Positions 43,431 through 53,244 of a stretch of 64,000 nt of DNA are shown piece by piece. Made by a program: the position numbers and the translations under genes. Numbering within the stretch: the stretch's first letter is position 1; every line of letters starts with the position of its first letter. Source of the DNA: Paenirhizobium selenitireducens ATCC BAA-1503 (GTDB lineage: Bacteria > Pseudomonadota > Alphaproteobacteria > Rhizobiales > Rhizobiaceae); NCBI RefSeq assembly GCF_000518785.1, contig NZ_JAEG01000019.1, positions 1 through 64,000 on the forward strand, given 5' to 3'. The notes below the pieces were generated by a model. The model did no database searches. It was not told where the DNA came from and saw only the letters and a program-made list of their open reading frames with translations.

Positions 43431-43439
43431 GGTGAGCAC

Positions 43440-44411
43440 ATGGATTACTTCGACATTCTCGTCAGCATCCTCGGCTCCACCGTGCGTCTGTCGATCCCGC
43501 TGATCTTCACCGCGCTGGCCGGCCTGTTTTCCGAACGCGCCGGCATCTTCGACATCGGCCTCGAGGGCAAGATGCTGGCCGCGGCCTTCGCCGCCGCCAC
43601 GGCCGCCTACATGACCGGCTCGCCCTGGCTCGGGCTTGCCTCCGGCATCGGCGTCTCGCTGGCCTTCTCGCTGGTCCACGGCTTTGCCTCGATCACCAAT
43701 CGCGGCAACCAGATCGTCTCCGGCGTGGCGATCAACTTCGCCGCCGCCGGCCTCACCGCCGTGCTCGGCCATGCCTGGTTCCGCCAGGGCGGACGCACCC
43801 CCGGCCTCACCGCCGATGCGCGCTTTTCCCCGATCACGCTTCCGGGCGTCGACCTGATCCGCGACGTGCCCATCGTCGGCCCGCTCTATGCCAACGTCAT
43901 CTCCGGCAACAATCTGCTGACCTATCTCGCCTTCCTCGCCGTGCCGATCTCGTGGTGGGTGCTCTATCGCACGCGTTTCGGCCTTCGGCTGCGCGCCGTC
44001 GGCGAAAATCCGGGCGCCGTCGACACCGCCGGCATTTCGGTGACCTGGCTGCGCTACCGCGCCGTTCTGGTCGCCGGTTTCCTCTGCGGCTTCTCCGGAA
44101 CCTATCTGGCGATCGCCCAGTCGGCGGCCTTCATCAACAACATGTCGGCCGGCAAGGGCTATATCGCGCTCGCCGCGCTGATCTTCGCCAAGTGGAAACC
44201 GGTTCCGGTCCTGCTCGCCTGCCTGCTGTTCGGCTTCCTCGATGCGCTGGCCAATTTCATGCAGGGCAAGTCGGTTCCGGGTATCGGCGAAGTGCCGGTG
44301 CAGATCTTCCAGGCGCTGCCCTACATCCTCACCTGCATCCTGCTGGCCGGCCTGATCGGCTCTGCCAACCCGCCGAAGGCCGGCGGTGTCCCTTACGTGA
44401 AGGAGCGTTGA
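43440..44411 (+). CDS. Nucleoside ABC transporter permease, YufQ-like
   Basis: Permease of 323 aa. Markers: SERAGIFDIGLEGKMLAAAFA, SITNRGNQIVSGVAINFAAA, FGLRLRAVGENPGAVDTAGI, GFSGTYLAIAQSAAF and LAALIFAKWKPVPVLLACLL. It starts 9 bp after the first permease with GGTGAG upstream, and cdd starts 3 bp after its stop. Confidence 0.92.
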   Translation: MDYFDILVSILGSTVRLSIPLIFTALAGLFSERAGIFDIGLEGKMLAAAFAAATAAYMTGSPWLGLASGIGVSLAFSLVHGFASITNRGNQIVSGVAINFAAAGLTAVLGHAWFRQGGRTPGLTADARFSPITLPGVDLIRDVPIVGPLYANVISGNNLLTYLAFLAVPISWWVLYRTRFGLRLRAVGENPGAVDTAGISVTWLRYRAVLVAGFLCGFSGTYLAIAQSAAFINNMSAGKGYIALAALIFAKWKPVPVLLACLLFGFLDALANFMQGKSVPGIGEVPVQIFQALPYILTCILLAGLIGSANPPKAGGVPYVKER

Positions 44412-44414
44412 TCC

Positions 44415-44807
44415 ATGTCCCATGACCTGTTCGAGGCCGCGCGCGACGCCATGCGCTTCGCCCATGCGCCCTATTCGAAATTCCCCGTCGGGGCGGCGAT
44501 CCGCGCCGACGATGGCCGGATCTACACCGGTGCCAACATCGAGAACCTCTCCTTCCCGCAGGGCTGGTGCGCCGAACCGACGGCGATCGGCTGCATGATC
44601 ATGGGTGGGGCCACGAAGATCGTCGAGATGGCGGTCATCGCTGAGAAGATGGCGCTCTGCCCGCCCTGCGGCGGCTGCCGCCAGAAGATCGCCGAATTCG
44701 CCGAGGCAGGCACGAAGATCTATCTGTGCGACGAGGTCGGCTTGCAGAAGACGATGACCATGGACGAACTCCTGCCCTTCTCCTTCAAGACGGATATCCT
44801 CGGATGA
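44415..44807 (+). CDS. cdd: Cytidine deaminase
   Basis: Zinc enzyme of 130 aa, the homotetrameric type, converting cytidine and deoxycytidine to uridine forms. Motifs: APYSKFPVGAAI, TGANIENLSFPQGWCAEPTAIG (Zn-ligand Cys and proton-shuttling Glu) and LCPPCGGCRQKIAEF (two Zn-ligand Cys). The stop overlaps the next start (ATGA). Confidence 0.95.
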   Translation: MSHDLFEAARDAMRFAHAPYSKFPVGAAIRADDGRIYTGANIENLSFPQGWCAEPTAIGCMIMGGATKIVEMAVIAEKMALCPPCGGCRQKIAEFAEAGTKIYLCDEVGLQKTMTMDELLPFSFKTDILG

Positions 44808-45613
44808 GGGAGGCGATCAACTTCCTCGTCGACCGGCTGGACGGCCTTCTGCCGCGCTACGGCATCGTTCTTGGATCGGGCCTCGGCTCGCTTGTGGAGG
44901 AGATCCGCGATCCGATCCGCGTCTCCTACCATGATCTGCCCGGCTTTCCGGAGAGCGGCGTGTCCGGCCATGCCGGCGAACTGGTCGCGGGTTATCTCGA
45001 CCGCGAGCCGGTAATCATGCTGGCGGGCCGCATCCACTACTATGAGCACGGCGACGCGAACGCCATGCGGGTACCGATCGAGGTGCTGCGGGGGCTCGGC
45101 GTGCAGTCGCTGATCCTCACCAACTCCGCCGGTTCGCTGCGCGAGGATCTGCCGCCGGGCTCGGTCATGCAGATCAGCGATCACATCAATTTTTCCGGCG
45201 TCAACCCGCTGATCGGCGAGGGAAGCGACAGCCGTTTCGTCGGCATGACCTCCGCCTATGACGCCGATCTCACGGTCGCCATGCAGCGCGCCGCGGAGGA
45301 GGAGGGCATACCGCTGTCCTCCGGTGTCTATATGTGGTTCTCCGGCCCGAGCTTCGAAACGCCGGCCGAAATCCGCATGGCCCGCATCCTCGGCGCCGAT
45401 GCCGTCGGCATGTCGACGGTGCCCGAAGTCATCCTCGCACGCTTTTTCGGGCTGCGCGTCGCGGCCGCATCGGTTATTACCAATTACGGGGCGGGAATGA
45501 CCGGGGCAGAACTCAGTCATGCCGAGACCAAGGACATGGCTCCCATCGGCGGCAAGCGATTGGCCGCCATCCTCAAGAGGATGATAGCAGGCGGAGGGAC
45601 GGACCTTGGATAG
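44804..45613 (+). CDS. Purine nucleoside phosphorylase, trimeric (class II) type
   Basis: Phosphorolytic enzyme of 269 aa giving free base and (deoxy)ribose-1-phosphate. Motifs: YGIVLGSGLGSLVEEI (phosphate loop), FPESGVSGHAGELV, MLAGRIHYYEHGD, LILTNSAGSLRED, SGPSFETPAEIRMARILGAD and GMSTVPEVILARF. It would be named punA/xapA-like in other genomes. Coupled to cdd by a 4-bp overlap and overlaps deoC by 8 bp. Confidence 0.92.
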   Translation: MREAINFLVDRLDGLLPRYGIVLGSGLGSLVEEIRDPIRVSYHDLPGFPESGVSGHAGELVAGYLDREPVIMLAGRIHYYEHGDANAMRVPIEVLRGLGVQSLILTNSAGSLREDLPPGSVMQISDHINFSGVNPLIGEGSDSRFVGMTSAYDADLTVAMQRAAEEEGIPLSSGVYMWFSGPSFETPAEIRMARILGADAVGMSTVPEVILARFFGLRVAAASVITNYGAGMTGAELSHAETKDMAPIGGKRLAAILKRMIAGGGTDLG

Positions 45614-46379
45614 TCACGAAGCGCGGGCAACCGCGACCCGGGCGCTGGCCCTGGTCGATCTCACCAATCTCAAGGACGATTGCACGCCGCAGCAGATCGA
45701 CGCGCTGTGCGCCAGGGCGGTAACGCCCTACGGCCATACCGCTGCCATCTGCATCTGGCCGCGGTTCATCGCCCGCGCCCGCACGCTGCTCGGGCCGGAA
45801 AGCCCGGTCCGCATCGCAACCGTGGTCAATTTCCCCTCCGGCGACCTGAAGCTCGAGGACGTGCTGGCCGAGACCCGCGAAGCCATCGCCGACGGCGCCG
45901 ACGAGATCGATCTGGTCATCCCCTACCGGGCTCTCCTGGCCGGCGACGAAGCGGCCGTGACGTCCATGGTCGAGGCGGTGCGCGCCGCGTGTCCGGAGCC
46001 TGTCCTGCTGAAGACCATTCTCGAAACCGGCGAGATCAGGGATACCGGCCTCATCCGCCGCGCCTCGGAACTGGCGATCGCCGCCGGTGCCGACTTCATC
46101 AAGACCTCCACCGGCAAGGTCGCCGTCAATGCGACGCTCGAAGCGGCCGACATCATGCTCCAGGCCATCCGCGACAGTCGCCGGAAAGTTGGTTTCAAGC
46201 CGGCCGGCGGCATCTCGACGGTCGCCGATGCGGGCCTCTATCTGCGGCTTGCCGATACCATCCTGGGCGAGGACTGGGTCATGCCGTCCACCTTCCGCTT
46301 CGGCGCTTCCGGGCTGCTCGACGATATTCTCACGGTGCTCGGCGGTGGCCGTTCGACCGCCGACAATACGGGATACTGA
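45606..46379 (+). CDS. deoC: Deoxyribose-phosphate aldolase (TTG start)
   Basis: Class I aldolase of 257 aa splitting 2-deoxyribose-5-phosphate into acetaldehyde and glyceraldehyde-3-phosphate. Motifs: LVDLTNLKDDCTPQQIDALC, ATVVNFPSG, GADEIDLVIPYRALLAGDE, LLKTILETGEI and the Schiff-base Lys in GADFIKTSTGK. The likely start is a TTG at 45606, inside the end of the upstream gene, with GGAGGG 7 bp before it; there is no ATG before the conserved part. Confidence 0.92.
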   Translation: MDSHEARATATRALALVDLTNLKDDCTPQQIDALCARAVTPYGHTAAICIWPRFIARARTLLGPESPVRIATVVNFPSGDLKLEDVLAETREAIADGADEIDLVIPYRALLAGDEAAVTSMVEAVRAACPEPVLLKTILETGEIRDTGLIRRASELAIAAGADFIKTSTGKVAVNATLEAADIMLQAIRDSRRKVGFKPAGGISTVADAGLYLRLADTILGEDWVMPSTFRFGASGLLDDILTVLGGGRSTADNTGY

Positions 46380-46382
46380 TCC

Positions 46383-47693
46383 ATGCTTCCCCAGGAAATC
46401 ATCCGTCGCAAGCGTGACGGCGGCGTGCTCACCGCAGCCGAGATCGCCGCTTTCGTCGAGGGACTGAGCCAGGAAACCATATCCGAAGGGCAGGTCGCTG
46501 CCTTTGCCATGGCAGTGTTCTTCCAGGGCATGACGCCGGAGGAAATCGTCGCGCTGACGATTGCCATGCGCGATTCCGGCGAGGTCCTGTCCTGGGCAGG
46601 CGTCGGCAAGCCGATCGCCGACAAGCATTCGACCGGCGGCGTCGGCGACAATGTCTCGCTGATGCTGGCGCCGATCGTCGCGGCCTGCGGGCTCGCCGTG
46701 CCGATGATCTCCGGCCGCGGCCTCGGCCATACCGGCGGCACGCTCGACAAGCTTCAGTCGATCCCCGGATACGATGTCATGCCCGATGCGGCGACCTTCC
46801 GCCGGGTGGTCGATGAGGTCGGCTGCGCCATCATCGGCCAGACGGGCGACCTCGCCCCGGCCGACAAGCGCCTCTACGCCATCCGTGACGTCACCGCGAC
46901 CGTCGAATCCATTCCGCTGATCACCGCCTCCATCCTGTCGAAGAAGCTCGCCGCAGGGCTGGAAAGCCTGGTTCTCGACGTCAAGGTCGGCAATGGGGCC
47001 TTCATGGCCAGGGCCGAGGATGCCGAGGCGCTGGCCCGCTCGCTGGTCGCTGTTGCCAATGGCGCCGGCGTGCGCACCACGGCGCTCCTGACCGACATGA
47101 ACGAACCGCTTGCCGATGCGGCGGGCAATGCCGTCGAAGTGCAGAACGCAGTCGATTTCCTCCGTGGCGCCAAGGCCGGCACCCGGCTCGAGGAGGTGAC
47201 GCTGGCGCTCGGGGCGGAAATGCTGGTGAATGCCGGTACCGTCGCCGATATCGGGACCGGCCTGGCCCGGTGCCGTGACGTGCTCGCTTCCGGCAAGGCG
47301 GCTGAGCTGTTCGGCCGCATGGTGCATACGCTCGGCGGCCCTGTCGACTTCATGGACCGCGCGGATCGTTACCTGCAGAAGGCGGCGATCGAAATTCCGG
47401 TGCTTGCCAAGTCCGACGGCTATCTAGCCTCGGCTGATACCCGCGGCCTCGGTCTCTGCGTCGTCGCGCTTGGCGGCGGGCGTCAGCGTCCGACGGATTC
47501 CATCGACCATCGTGTCGGCCTGACCGGTCTCATGCCGCTCGGTACGGCCGTGGAGAGGGGCGATCTGATCGCCACCGTGCATGCCAATGATCGCGACAGC
47601 GGAGAGCGCGCCGCGCAGATGGTGATGGCAAGCTATGGCATTGCCGACGAGAAGCCGGCTCTGCGTCCTGTCATCGGCAAACGCATCAGCTGA
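46383..47693 (+). CDS. deoA: Thymidine phosphorylase
   Basis: Enzyme of 436 aa that phosphorolyses thymidine and deoxyuridine. Motifs: [100 protein letters not shown] and NGAFM. Last gene of the uptake and salvage operon; it feeds deoxyribose-1-phosphate to DeoB and DeoC. Confidence 0.95.
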   Translation: MLPQEIIRRKRDGGVLTAAEIAAFVEGLSQETISEGQVAAFAMAVFFQGMTPEEIVALTIAMRDSGEVLSWAGVGKPIADKHSTGGVGDNVSLMLAPIVAACGLAVPMISGRGLGHTGGTLDKLQSIPGYDVMPDAATFRRVVDEVGCAIIGQTGDLAPADKRLYAIRDVTATVESIPLITASILSKKLAAGLESLVLDVKVGNGAFMARAEDAEALARSLVAVANGAGVRTTALLTDMNEPLADAAGNAVEVQNAVDFLRGAKAGTRLEEVTLALGAEMLVNAGTVADIGTGLARCRDVLASGKAAELFGRMVHTLGGPVDFMDRADRYLQKAAIEIPVLAKSDGYLASADTRGLGLCVVALGGGRQRPTDSIDHRVGLTGLMPLGTAVERGDLIATVHANDRDSGERAAQMVMASYGIADEKPALRPVIGKRIS

Positions 47694-47722
47694 ACGTCGA
47701 GGCGAGGGCGGCTTCGCGGCCC

Positions 47723-48235
47723 TTAGCGTTCCAGTCGCAACCGGTTGCCCTCGGCGGAATAGCTGCCGAGGCGCTTGAGGAAGCTGACCCCGATCAACGT
47801 GCCGGACAGCGCCTTGTCGCGCAGCACGAAGGCATCGACGTCCTCGACCCGGACCGAACCGATCTCGACGCGCTGCAGGCGGATATGCGCGGCGCGGGTC
47901 TCGCCGTTGGCCGTGCTGATCGGATATTTGAAGTCGAGCGAGGCGATGCTGACCCCGATGCGCCGTGCGGTCGTCTCGTTGATCGCCACAAGCGAGGCCC
48001 CGGTATCGACCATGGCCTCGGTCGCTTTGCCGTTGAGCTTGAATGTGCCGCGATAGTGGCCGGTCGCGTCGGCTTCCAGGATCGTGGTTCCAATGGGCAC
48101 GACCGCCACCGGCGTCGAGGTCGGTGTCCCACCGCCGCCGCCGGAGACGGGCTTCTGCCAAGCCTCGAACGCACCCGGCACCTGCGTTGCCAGCACCGCC
48201 GCCACGAAAACCAGCCCGATTGCGCGCATCAGCAT
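47723..48235 (-). CDS. Retropepsin-like aspartic protease family protein (clan AA)
   Basis: Protein of 170 aa with an N-terminal hydrophobic anchor or signal, a glycine-rich linker (SGGGGGTPT) and a single aspartic protease lobe: ATGHYRGTFKLNGKATEAMV then DTGAS (catalytic motif), ANGETRAAHIRLQRVEIGSV, LSGTLIGVSFLKRLGSY. It resembles the TIGR02281-type bacterial retropepsin family, which acts as homodimers. GGGAG precedes the ATG. Convergent with deoA and not obviously tied to nucleoside salvage. Confidence 0.83.
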   Translation of the reverse strand: MLMRAIGLVFVAAVLATQVPGAFEAWQKPVSGGGGGTPTSTPVAVVPIGTTILEADATGHYRGTFKLNGKATEAMVDTGASLVAINETTARRIGVSIASLDFKYPISTANGETRAAHIRLQRVEIGSVRVEDVDAFVLRDKALSGTLIGVSFLKRLGSYSAEGNRLRLER

Positions 48236-48314
48236 GGCATGTCTCCCGCCTGTCTCAGCCTCTTGGGGTCTGTTAGCCCATCCCGGTTGAAAAGCCGCTA
48301 AAGCGCAAACGAAA

Positions 48315-48342
48315 ACGGTCCGGAACTGCCGTTCCGGACCGT
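48315..48342 (-). terminator. Intrinsic terminator after upp
   Basis: ACGGTCCGGAAC and GTTCCGGACCGT form a perfect 12-bp stem with loop 4; on the minus strand TTTTCGTTTG follows. Confidence 0.9.
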
Positions 48343-48366
48343 GATCTCGGCAAACTGGTTAAGGTT

Positions 48367-48996
48367 TCATTTCGTCCCGTACATGCGGTCGCCCGCATCG
48401 CCGAGACCGGGCATGATATAGCCCTTCTCGTTGAGATGGCTGTCGATCGCCGCGGTGAAGACCGGCACGTCCGGATGCGCCTCGCGGAAATGCTTGATGC
48501 CTTCCGGGGCCGCGAGCAGGCAGAGAAAGCGGATGTTCTTCGCGCCGCGCTCCTTCAACTTGTCGACCGCCGCGATCGACGAATTGCCGGTGGCGAGCAT
48601 CGGGTCGACGACGATAATCAGGCGCTCGTCCAGCGCATCGGGCGCCTTGAAGTAGTATTCGACCGGCTGCAGCGTTTCGTGATCGCGGTAGACGCCGATA
48701 TGCGAGACGCGGGCGGCGGGAACCAGTTCCAGCATGCCTTCCAGAAGGCCGTTGCCGGCGCGCAGGATCGAGGCGAAGACCAGCTTCTTGCCCTCGAGCA
48801 CCGGCGACTGCATGGTCGTCAGCGGCGTCTCGATGGTCTCCATGGTCAGTTCGAGGTCACGCGTCACCTCGTAGCAGAGCAGCGTGGAGATTTCCCTCAG
48901 CAGCCGGCGGAAGCTCGAGGTCGAGGTCTCCTTGCGGCGCATGATGGTGAGCTTGTGCTGAACCAGCGGGTGGTTGATGACTGTGACGCCGTCCAT
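48367..48996 (-). CDS. upp: Uracil phosphoribosyltransferase
   Basis: Enzyme of 209 aa making UMP from uracil and PRPP. Motifs: [36 protein letters not shown], the PRPP loop [11 protein letters not shown], and the C-terminal uracil-binding [18 protein letters not shown]. Third gene of a deoB-add-upp unit, 109 bp after add, followed by a terminator. Confidence 0.96.
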   Translation of the reverse strand: MDGVTVINHPLVQHKLTIMRRKETSTSSFRRLLREISTLLCYEVTRDLELTMETIETPLTTMQSPVLEGKKLVFASILRAGNGLLEGMLELVPAARVSHIGVYRDHETLQPVEYYFKAPDALDERLIIVVDPMLATGNSSIAAVDKLKERGAKNIRFLCLLAAPEGIKHFREAHPDVPVFTAAIDSHLNEKGYIMPGLGDAGDRMYGTK

Positions 48997-49105
48997 GGTC
49001 GGGCCCTTCTATTCTTCTTTTGTGATAGGAAATGTTTTCCACATTCCCTCGGGCGCCCGCAAGGGCGTCGATGAAATTTGCCCGCTCATCCCCAGGCGCG
49101 GCCGC

Positions 49106-50074
49106 TCAAAGACGGTCAAGCAGCGCCTTCCGGGTCGGTTCGTCGACGAAGGCCGCCTCGATCGCCGTCCTGGTCATCGCGTCAATCTCTGCGTCGGAGA
49201 AGCCCATCACCTTCGACGCCGTCTCGTACTCGGCGGCAAGCGACGTGTGGAAGAACGGCGGATCGTCGGAATTGAGCGTGACGCGCACCCCGGCCTCGAC
49301 AAAGCGCCGGAGCGGATGGCTGGCATAGTCGGGAAAGACCTTGAGCGCGATGTTCGATCCCGGGCAGACCTCCAGCACCGTGCCGAGATCGGCCAGGCGC
49401 TTCACCAGATCCGCATCCTCGATCGCCCGCACGCCGTGGCCGATCCGGCTCGGCTTCACCAGATCCAGCGCATCGGCGACGGAAAAGGCGCCGCACAACT
49501 CGCCGGCATGGATGGTGAGGCCGAGGCCCGCCCCGCGCACGATGTCGAAGGCCGGCGCATAGTCGGCCACGCGGTTCATCCGCTCCTCGCCGGCCATGTT
49601 GAAACCGGTGACCAGCGGATGGTCGAACCTGGCCGCCCATTTGGCGCGGGCCAGCACGTTCTCCGGTCCCAGATGCCGTTCGCCGATGATCACCATGCGG
49701 CATTCGATGCCGGTCTTTTCCCGGGCCGACAGAATGCCGGCCGCAAGTCCGCCGACATAGTCGTCGGGCGAAAGGCCGACGGCCTCGCCATGGTCCGGTG
49801 AAATGAATAGCTCGCTATAGATCGTGTTCGCAGCCGCAAGCTCGAGAAGATAGGCCTCGGCCAGCGCCGCATAGTCCTCGGCCGTGCGAAAGACCGAAGC
49901 GACGAAATCATAGCAGGCGATGAAACTCGTGAAGTCGCTCCACACATAGGCGCCGTCCTGGACGAAGCCGTCGGTTGCCACGCCGTATTTCTCAGCCTGC
50001 GCCATCGTCAGCGCTGGCGGTGCAGCCCCCTCCACGTGGCAGTGGAGTTCAGCCTTTTTCAGATGTGCCGTCAA
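49106..50074 (-). CDS. add: Adenosine deaminase (TTG start)
   Basis: Zinc hydrolase of 322 aa converting adenosine and deoxyadenosine to inosine forms. Motifs: [12 protein letters not shown] (Zn His pair), [18 protein letters not shown] (Zn His and catalytic Glu), [24 protein letters not shown] and LNSDDPPFF (Zn Asp). The TTG at 50074 overlaps the deoB stop (TTGA) and puts the protein start just before the conserved part; no ATG or GTG fits. Translation is probably coupled to deoB. Confidence 0.93.
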   Translation of the reverse strand: MTAHLKKAELHCHVEGAAPPALTMAQAEKYGVATDGFVQDGAYVWSDFTSFIACYDFVASVFRTAEDYAALAEAYLLELAAANTIYSELFISPDHGEAVGLSPDDYVGGLAAGILSAREKTGIECRMVIIGERHLGPENVLARAKWAARFDHPLVTGFNMAGEERMNRVADYAPAFDIVRGAGLGLTIHAGELCGAFSVADALDLVKPSRIGHGVRAIEDADLVKRLADLGTVLEVCPGSNIALKVFPDYASHPLRRFVEAGVRVTLNSDDPPFFHTSLAAEYETASKVMGFSDAEIDAMTRTAIEAAFVDEPTRKALLDRL

Positions 50075-51291
50075 AGGAAGCTCCGTCCGTGCGGCCCGGC
50101 CGGAATGCCGAGATGGGCGGCGACCGTCTCGCCGATATCGGCATAGGTGTTGCGGATGCCGATCATGCGCGACTTGATGCCGGGGCCGAAGGCCATGATC
50201 GGCACGCGCTCGCGCGTATGGTCCGTGCCGCGCCAGGTCGGGTCGCAACCGTGGTCGGCGGTCATCAGCACCATGTCGCCGGGCTTGAGCTTGCGATGCA
50301 CCTCGGGCAGCCGCCGGTCGAAGGCCTCGAGCGCCGCGGCATAGCCCGGCACGTCGCGGCGGTGGCCGTAGAGCATGTCGAAATCGACGAAATTGCTGAA
50401 CACCAGATCGCCGTCCGCCGCTTCGTCCATGACCTTAAGCGTCGCATCCATCAGCGCCATGTTGCCGTTCGCCTTGATGACGCGGGACACGCCCTGGTGG
50501 GCGAAGATATCACCGATCTTGCCGACGCCATGCACCGTGCGGCCGGCCTCGACGAGGCGATCGAGCAATGTCGGCTCCGGCGGCAGCACGGAATAGTCGC
50601 GGCGGTTGCCGGTGCGCTGGAAGGTGGCGGGCGCCTCGCCGACGAAGGGGCGTGCGATGACGCGGCCGATATTGAGCGGATCGATCAGCTTACGCACGAT
50701 CTGACAGAGCTTCAGCAAGCGTTCGAGGCCGAAATGCGTCTCGTGGGCGGCGATCTGGAAGACCGAATCCGAGGATGTGTAGCAGATCGGCTTGCCGGTG
50801 CGGATATGCTCCTCGCCGAACCTGGCGATGATCTCGGTGCCCGACGCGTGGCAATTGCCGAGAATGCCGGGAAGCTCCGCCTCGCGGCAGATCGCCTCGA
50901 CCAATTCGGGAGAGAAGGCCTCTCCCTCGGCGGGGAAGTAACCCCAGTCGAACATCACCGGCGTGCCGGCCATCTCCCAGTGGCCGGACGGCGTGTCCTT
51001 GCCGTGCGAGACCTCGTTTGCCGCGCCGTGCAGGCCGAAAACCCGCTCGGGCAGCGGCATGCCGGCCGGCGCGCGGCCTGTCGCGAGCTTGGCGATGGCG
51101 ATCAGCCCGAGCGCCGACATGTTGGGAAGCGAAAGCGGACCGGACCGGAGGCCCTTGCGGTCGCCCGCACCTGCTGCGCAGAACTCGGCGATATGGCCGA
51201 ACGTGTCGGAACCGTCATCGCCATAGGCGGGCGCATCGGGCGCGCCGCCGATGCCGAAGGAATCAAGAACGAAGAGAAATGCTCGTGCCAT
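50071..51291 (-). CDS. deoB: Phosphopentomutase
   Basis: Alkaline-phosphatase-superfamily enzyme of 406 aa interconverting (deoxy)ribose-1- and 5-phosphates. Motifs: [15 protein letters not shown] (metal Asp), [25 protein letters not shown] (phosphorylated Thr), [39 protein letters not shown] and PIMAFG. First gene of deoB-add-upp, it links the nucleoside phosphorylases to DeoC. Confidence 0.95.
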   Translation of the reverse strand: MARAFLFVLDSFGIGGAPDAPAYGDDGSDTFGHIAEFCAAGAGDRKGLRSGPLSLPNMSALGLIAIAKLATGRAPAGMPLPERVFGLHGAANEVSHGKDTPSGHWEMAGTPVMFDWGYFPAEGEAFSPELVEAICREAELPGILGNCHASGTEIIARFGEEHIRTGKPICYTSSDSVFQIAAHETHFGLERLLKLCQIVRKLIDPLNIGRVIARPFVGEAPATFQRTGNRRDYSVLPPEPTLLDRLVEAGRTVHGVGKIGDIFAHQGVSRVIKANGNMALMDATLKVMDEAADGDLVFSNFVDFDMLYGHRRDVPGYAAALEAFDRRLPEVHRKLKPGDMVLMTADHGCDPTWRGTDHTRERVPIMAFGPGIKSRMIGIRNTYADIGETVAAHLGIPAGPHGRSFL

Positions 51292-51449
51292 GGCTCACCT
51301 GCGCCGCGGGACTTGGCCGTCATGGCCCCTTGTCTTCCGGGCGGTCGAAGCGGCATGTTTAGCGCCAAGCGATCGGCTTGGCAAACCTGTGGGCAGGCCT
51401 GTGAACGGGTTCTGCGTCTGCGAGGAAACGCCGCCGGAAAGGCAGCCGG

Positions 51450-52073
51450 TCAGCAGTCGGTGCAGCTGATGTCGGTGTTGATGCGCTGCCGGAAGAAGAA
51501 CTCGCGCCGGATCGTGATTTCCTTGATCGCCGAACCGGAGAGGGCGGGGAGATACATCAGCAGCTCGTGATCGACGCTCAGTTCGGACCGGACAAGGAAG
51601 GTCTCTTCGCTCAGCATGTCGTCGGGCACGGCGACCGTCGCGCCGACCGCATAGGGTGCCGCCCCGGAATTCGACCAGGACCAGGCCACCTTGGCCTGCT
51701 TGGCGCTGTCGATGGAGACGCCGGTGATGTTCAGCGAGAGGTTATCGACGCCGTAGGGGGGGAAAACGGCGTTCGTGACATCGACCATCCCCAGGAGATC
51801 GGCCTTGGAAACCTTGTCTGTCCGGCTCACGAGGTCGGCGACCGTGCTCGCCGCCATTGTAACCTTTTTCGAGACGCTGAACCCCGTCATCAGTTCGAAG
51901 GCGCAGAGGTAGAGCACGATCAGCACGGGCGCCAGGAGGGCGAACTCCACCGCGCCGACCCCGTCCCGCTCGGACAGGAACCGGCGCAGCAGCGCGGCCG
52001 GGCGCGCGAGAACGGCCGTGCGGCCGTCGCGGCGCACGTTTTTCTCTCTGTCGAAGGTGTCGGGACGCGTCAC
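51450..52073 (-). CDS. TadE/TadF-like pseudopilin of the Flp pilus system
   Basis: Protein of 207 aa with a cytoplasmic basic N-terminus, a TadE-type prepilin helix (RDGVGAVEFALLAPVLIVLY, with the Glu after the cleavage-like Gly-Ala-Val) and a periplasmic domain ending with a pair of Cys (SCTDC). Second in a pair with the TadE-like gene upstream, overlap 4 bp. It probably acts in assembly of the Flp fibre as a minor pilin. Confidence 0.85.
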   Translation of the reverse strand: MTRPDTFDREKNVRRDGRTAVLARPAALLRRFLSERDGVGAVEFALLAPVLIVLYLCAFELMTGFSVSKKVTMAASTVADLVSRTDKVSKADLLGMVDVTNAVFPPYGVDNLSLNITGVSIDSAKQAKVAWSWSNSGAAPYAVGATVAVPDDMLSEETFLVRSELSVDHELLMYLPALSGSAIKEITIRREFFFRQRINTDISCTDC

Positions 52074-52699
52074 GGGTAGTCCTCGCTCCTGAACGCGGTG
52101 GTCGCGATGATGAGGAACTGCTGGGTTTCGCTATCCGGCCGGATATGCGTGATGGCGCGGAGGTAGTCGAAGGTGATGTTCCAACGGTAATAGGCGCGCA
52201 GCAGGTTGATGGTGTTAGGCCCGCCGGGCGAAAAATGGAAGACGGAGGTGTCGAGGTCGGAATACTCGCCGCCGACGCGCGGGATACTGGCCTTGTCCGC
52301 AATCGCCTTGAAGGTCGGCAGTGTTTCGACGTCGAGATAGAGCTTCTCCGGCGTGTCCGCCTCGCTCGCCGAGCAGGCGATCATGATCGAGACCTCCTCG
52401 CAGAACGCGGTGCGGAACTCCGTCTCCGTCATGTCCGTCGAGCGGCCGAGAGCGAATGTGATGTTGCCGGTGCGCAGTTCGCGCGCCATCGTATTGACGG
52501 CATTCGTCACCAGTTGCTCGGCGGTGTAGGCTGCGAAAGTCTCGAAAATCGCGAAGACGATGATGAAGTATGGGACCGAGAGGATGGCGAACTCGATCGC
52601 CGCCGCGCCGTCGCGGGAGCGCAGGAGACGACGCCAGGCGCGGCGTTTCTGCCGGCGGGCCTTCGGTTGCCCTTCATGGTGCTTCACGTTCGCGCTCAT
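52070..52699 (-). CDS. TadE-like pseudopilin
   Basis: Protein of 209 aa: basic N-terminus, TadE motif (SRDGAAAIEFAILSVPYFII) forming a single membrane helix near residues 28-55, and a periplasmic domain with Cys at FCEEVSIMIACSA. Related to its downstream neighbour and to RcpC/TadE family minor pilins. Belongs to the leftward half of the pilus locus. Confidence 0.87.
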   Translation of the reverse strand: MSANVKHHEGQPKARRQKRRAWRRLLRSRDGAAAIEFAILSVPYFIIVFAIFETFAAYTAEQLVTNAVNTMARELRTGNITFALGRSTDMTETEFRTAFCEEVSIMIACSASEADTPEKLYLDVETLPTFKAIADKASIPRVGGEYSDLDTSVFHFSPGGPNTINLLRAYYRWNITFDYLRAITHIRPDSETQQFLIIATTAFRSEDYP

Positions 52700-52830
52700 C
52701 GCTCATATCCGATGTCCGGAATAAGGCTCGACGTTAAGAGCGAAGTATTGATTTTCCGTTTCGGCGATATCTACAATTCGAGGTTCCGCCGTCTCGCTTG
52801 GGACAAGAGCCGCCGAAGCCCGGTTGCGGC

Positions 52831-53244
52831 TCAGTTCGTGGCGGCTGCGCTGCCGGTGGCGGCATGTTCCTCGCAATTGGGCGAGCACGACAGGACGGTT
52901 CGAGACGTTGCCTTGAAAACGCGCACGGTATTGCCCTCGTCGATCGACACCAGGATGCGCTCGTCAACGATCGCGTTGCCGTCCGCATCGAGCAGAACGA
53001 GATTGGTGGTGCCGAAAGCGCGCCCGGTAAGCACAATGGTCTTGGCGTCGGCGACCGTTGCGTCCGCCACGTCGGAATTGCCGACGATCACCTTGCTGAC
53101 GGGGCGGTCGAGCTTGAGCACGCGCGCACTGTTCATATAGACGCGCAGGACGGTGTCGTCCTCGGCTCGGCCCGGACCTGCGGCAAGAACGCCGCTCAGC
53201 GCCAGGGCGCCGGCAAGCGAGAAGATTGTGCTGCGAGACAACAT
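52831..53244 (-). CDS. Pilus assembly protein with secretin N-terminal domain (T2SS/T3SS pil_N-like)
   Basis: Secreted protein of 137 aa: signal peptide ending GRA or similar, then one domain (LRVYMNSARVLKLDRPVSKVIVGNSDVADATV, FGTTNLVLLDADG) equivalent to the first domain of CpaC in this locus. The C-terminus carries a Cys pair (SCSPNCEEH). It may help the secretin channel or replace its N-domain. Transcribed away from flp, 131 bp before the TadE-like genes. Confidence 0.82.
   Translation of the reverse strand: MLSRSTIFSLAGALALSGVLAAGPGRAEDDTVLRVYMNSARVLKLDRPVSKVIVGNSDVADATVADAKTIVLTGRAFGTTNLVLLDADGNAIVDERILVSIDEGNTVRVFKATSRTVLSCSPNCEEHAATGSAAATN

Noticed and set aside
42627..44465. Long minus-strand open frame opposite the nucleoside permeases
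   Set aside because: Same kind of antisense shadow, with no membrane or catalytic pattern.
45573..47327. Long minus-strand open frame opposite deoC and deoA
   Set aside because: Both plus-strand genes carry unmistakable active-site motifs; the reverse frame carries none.
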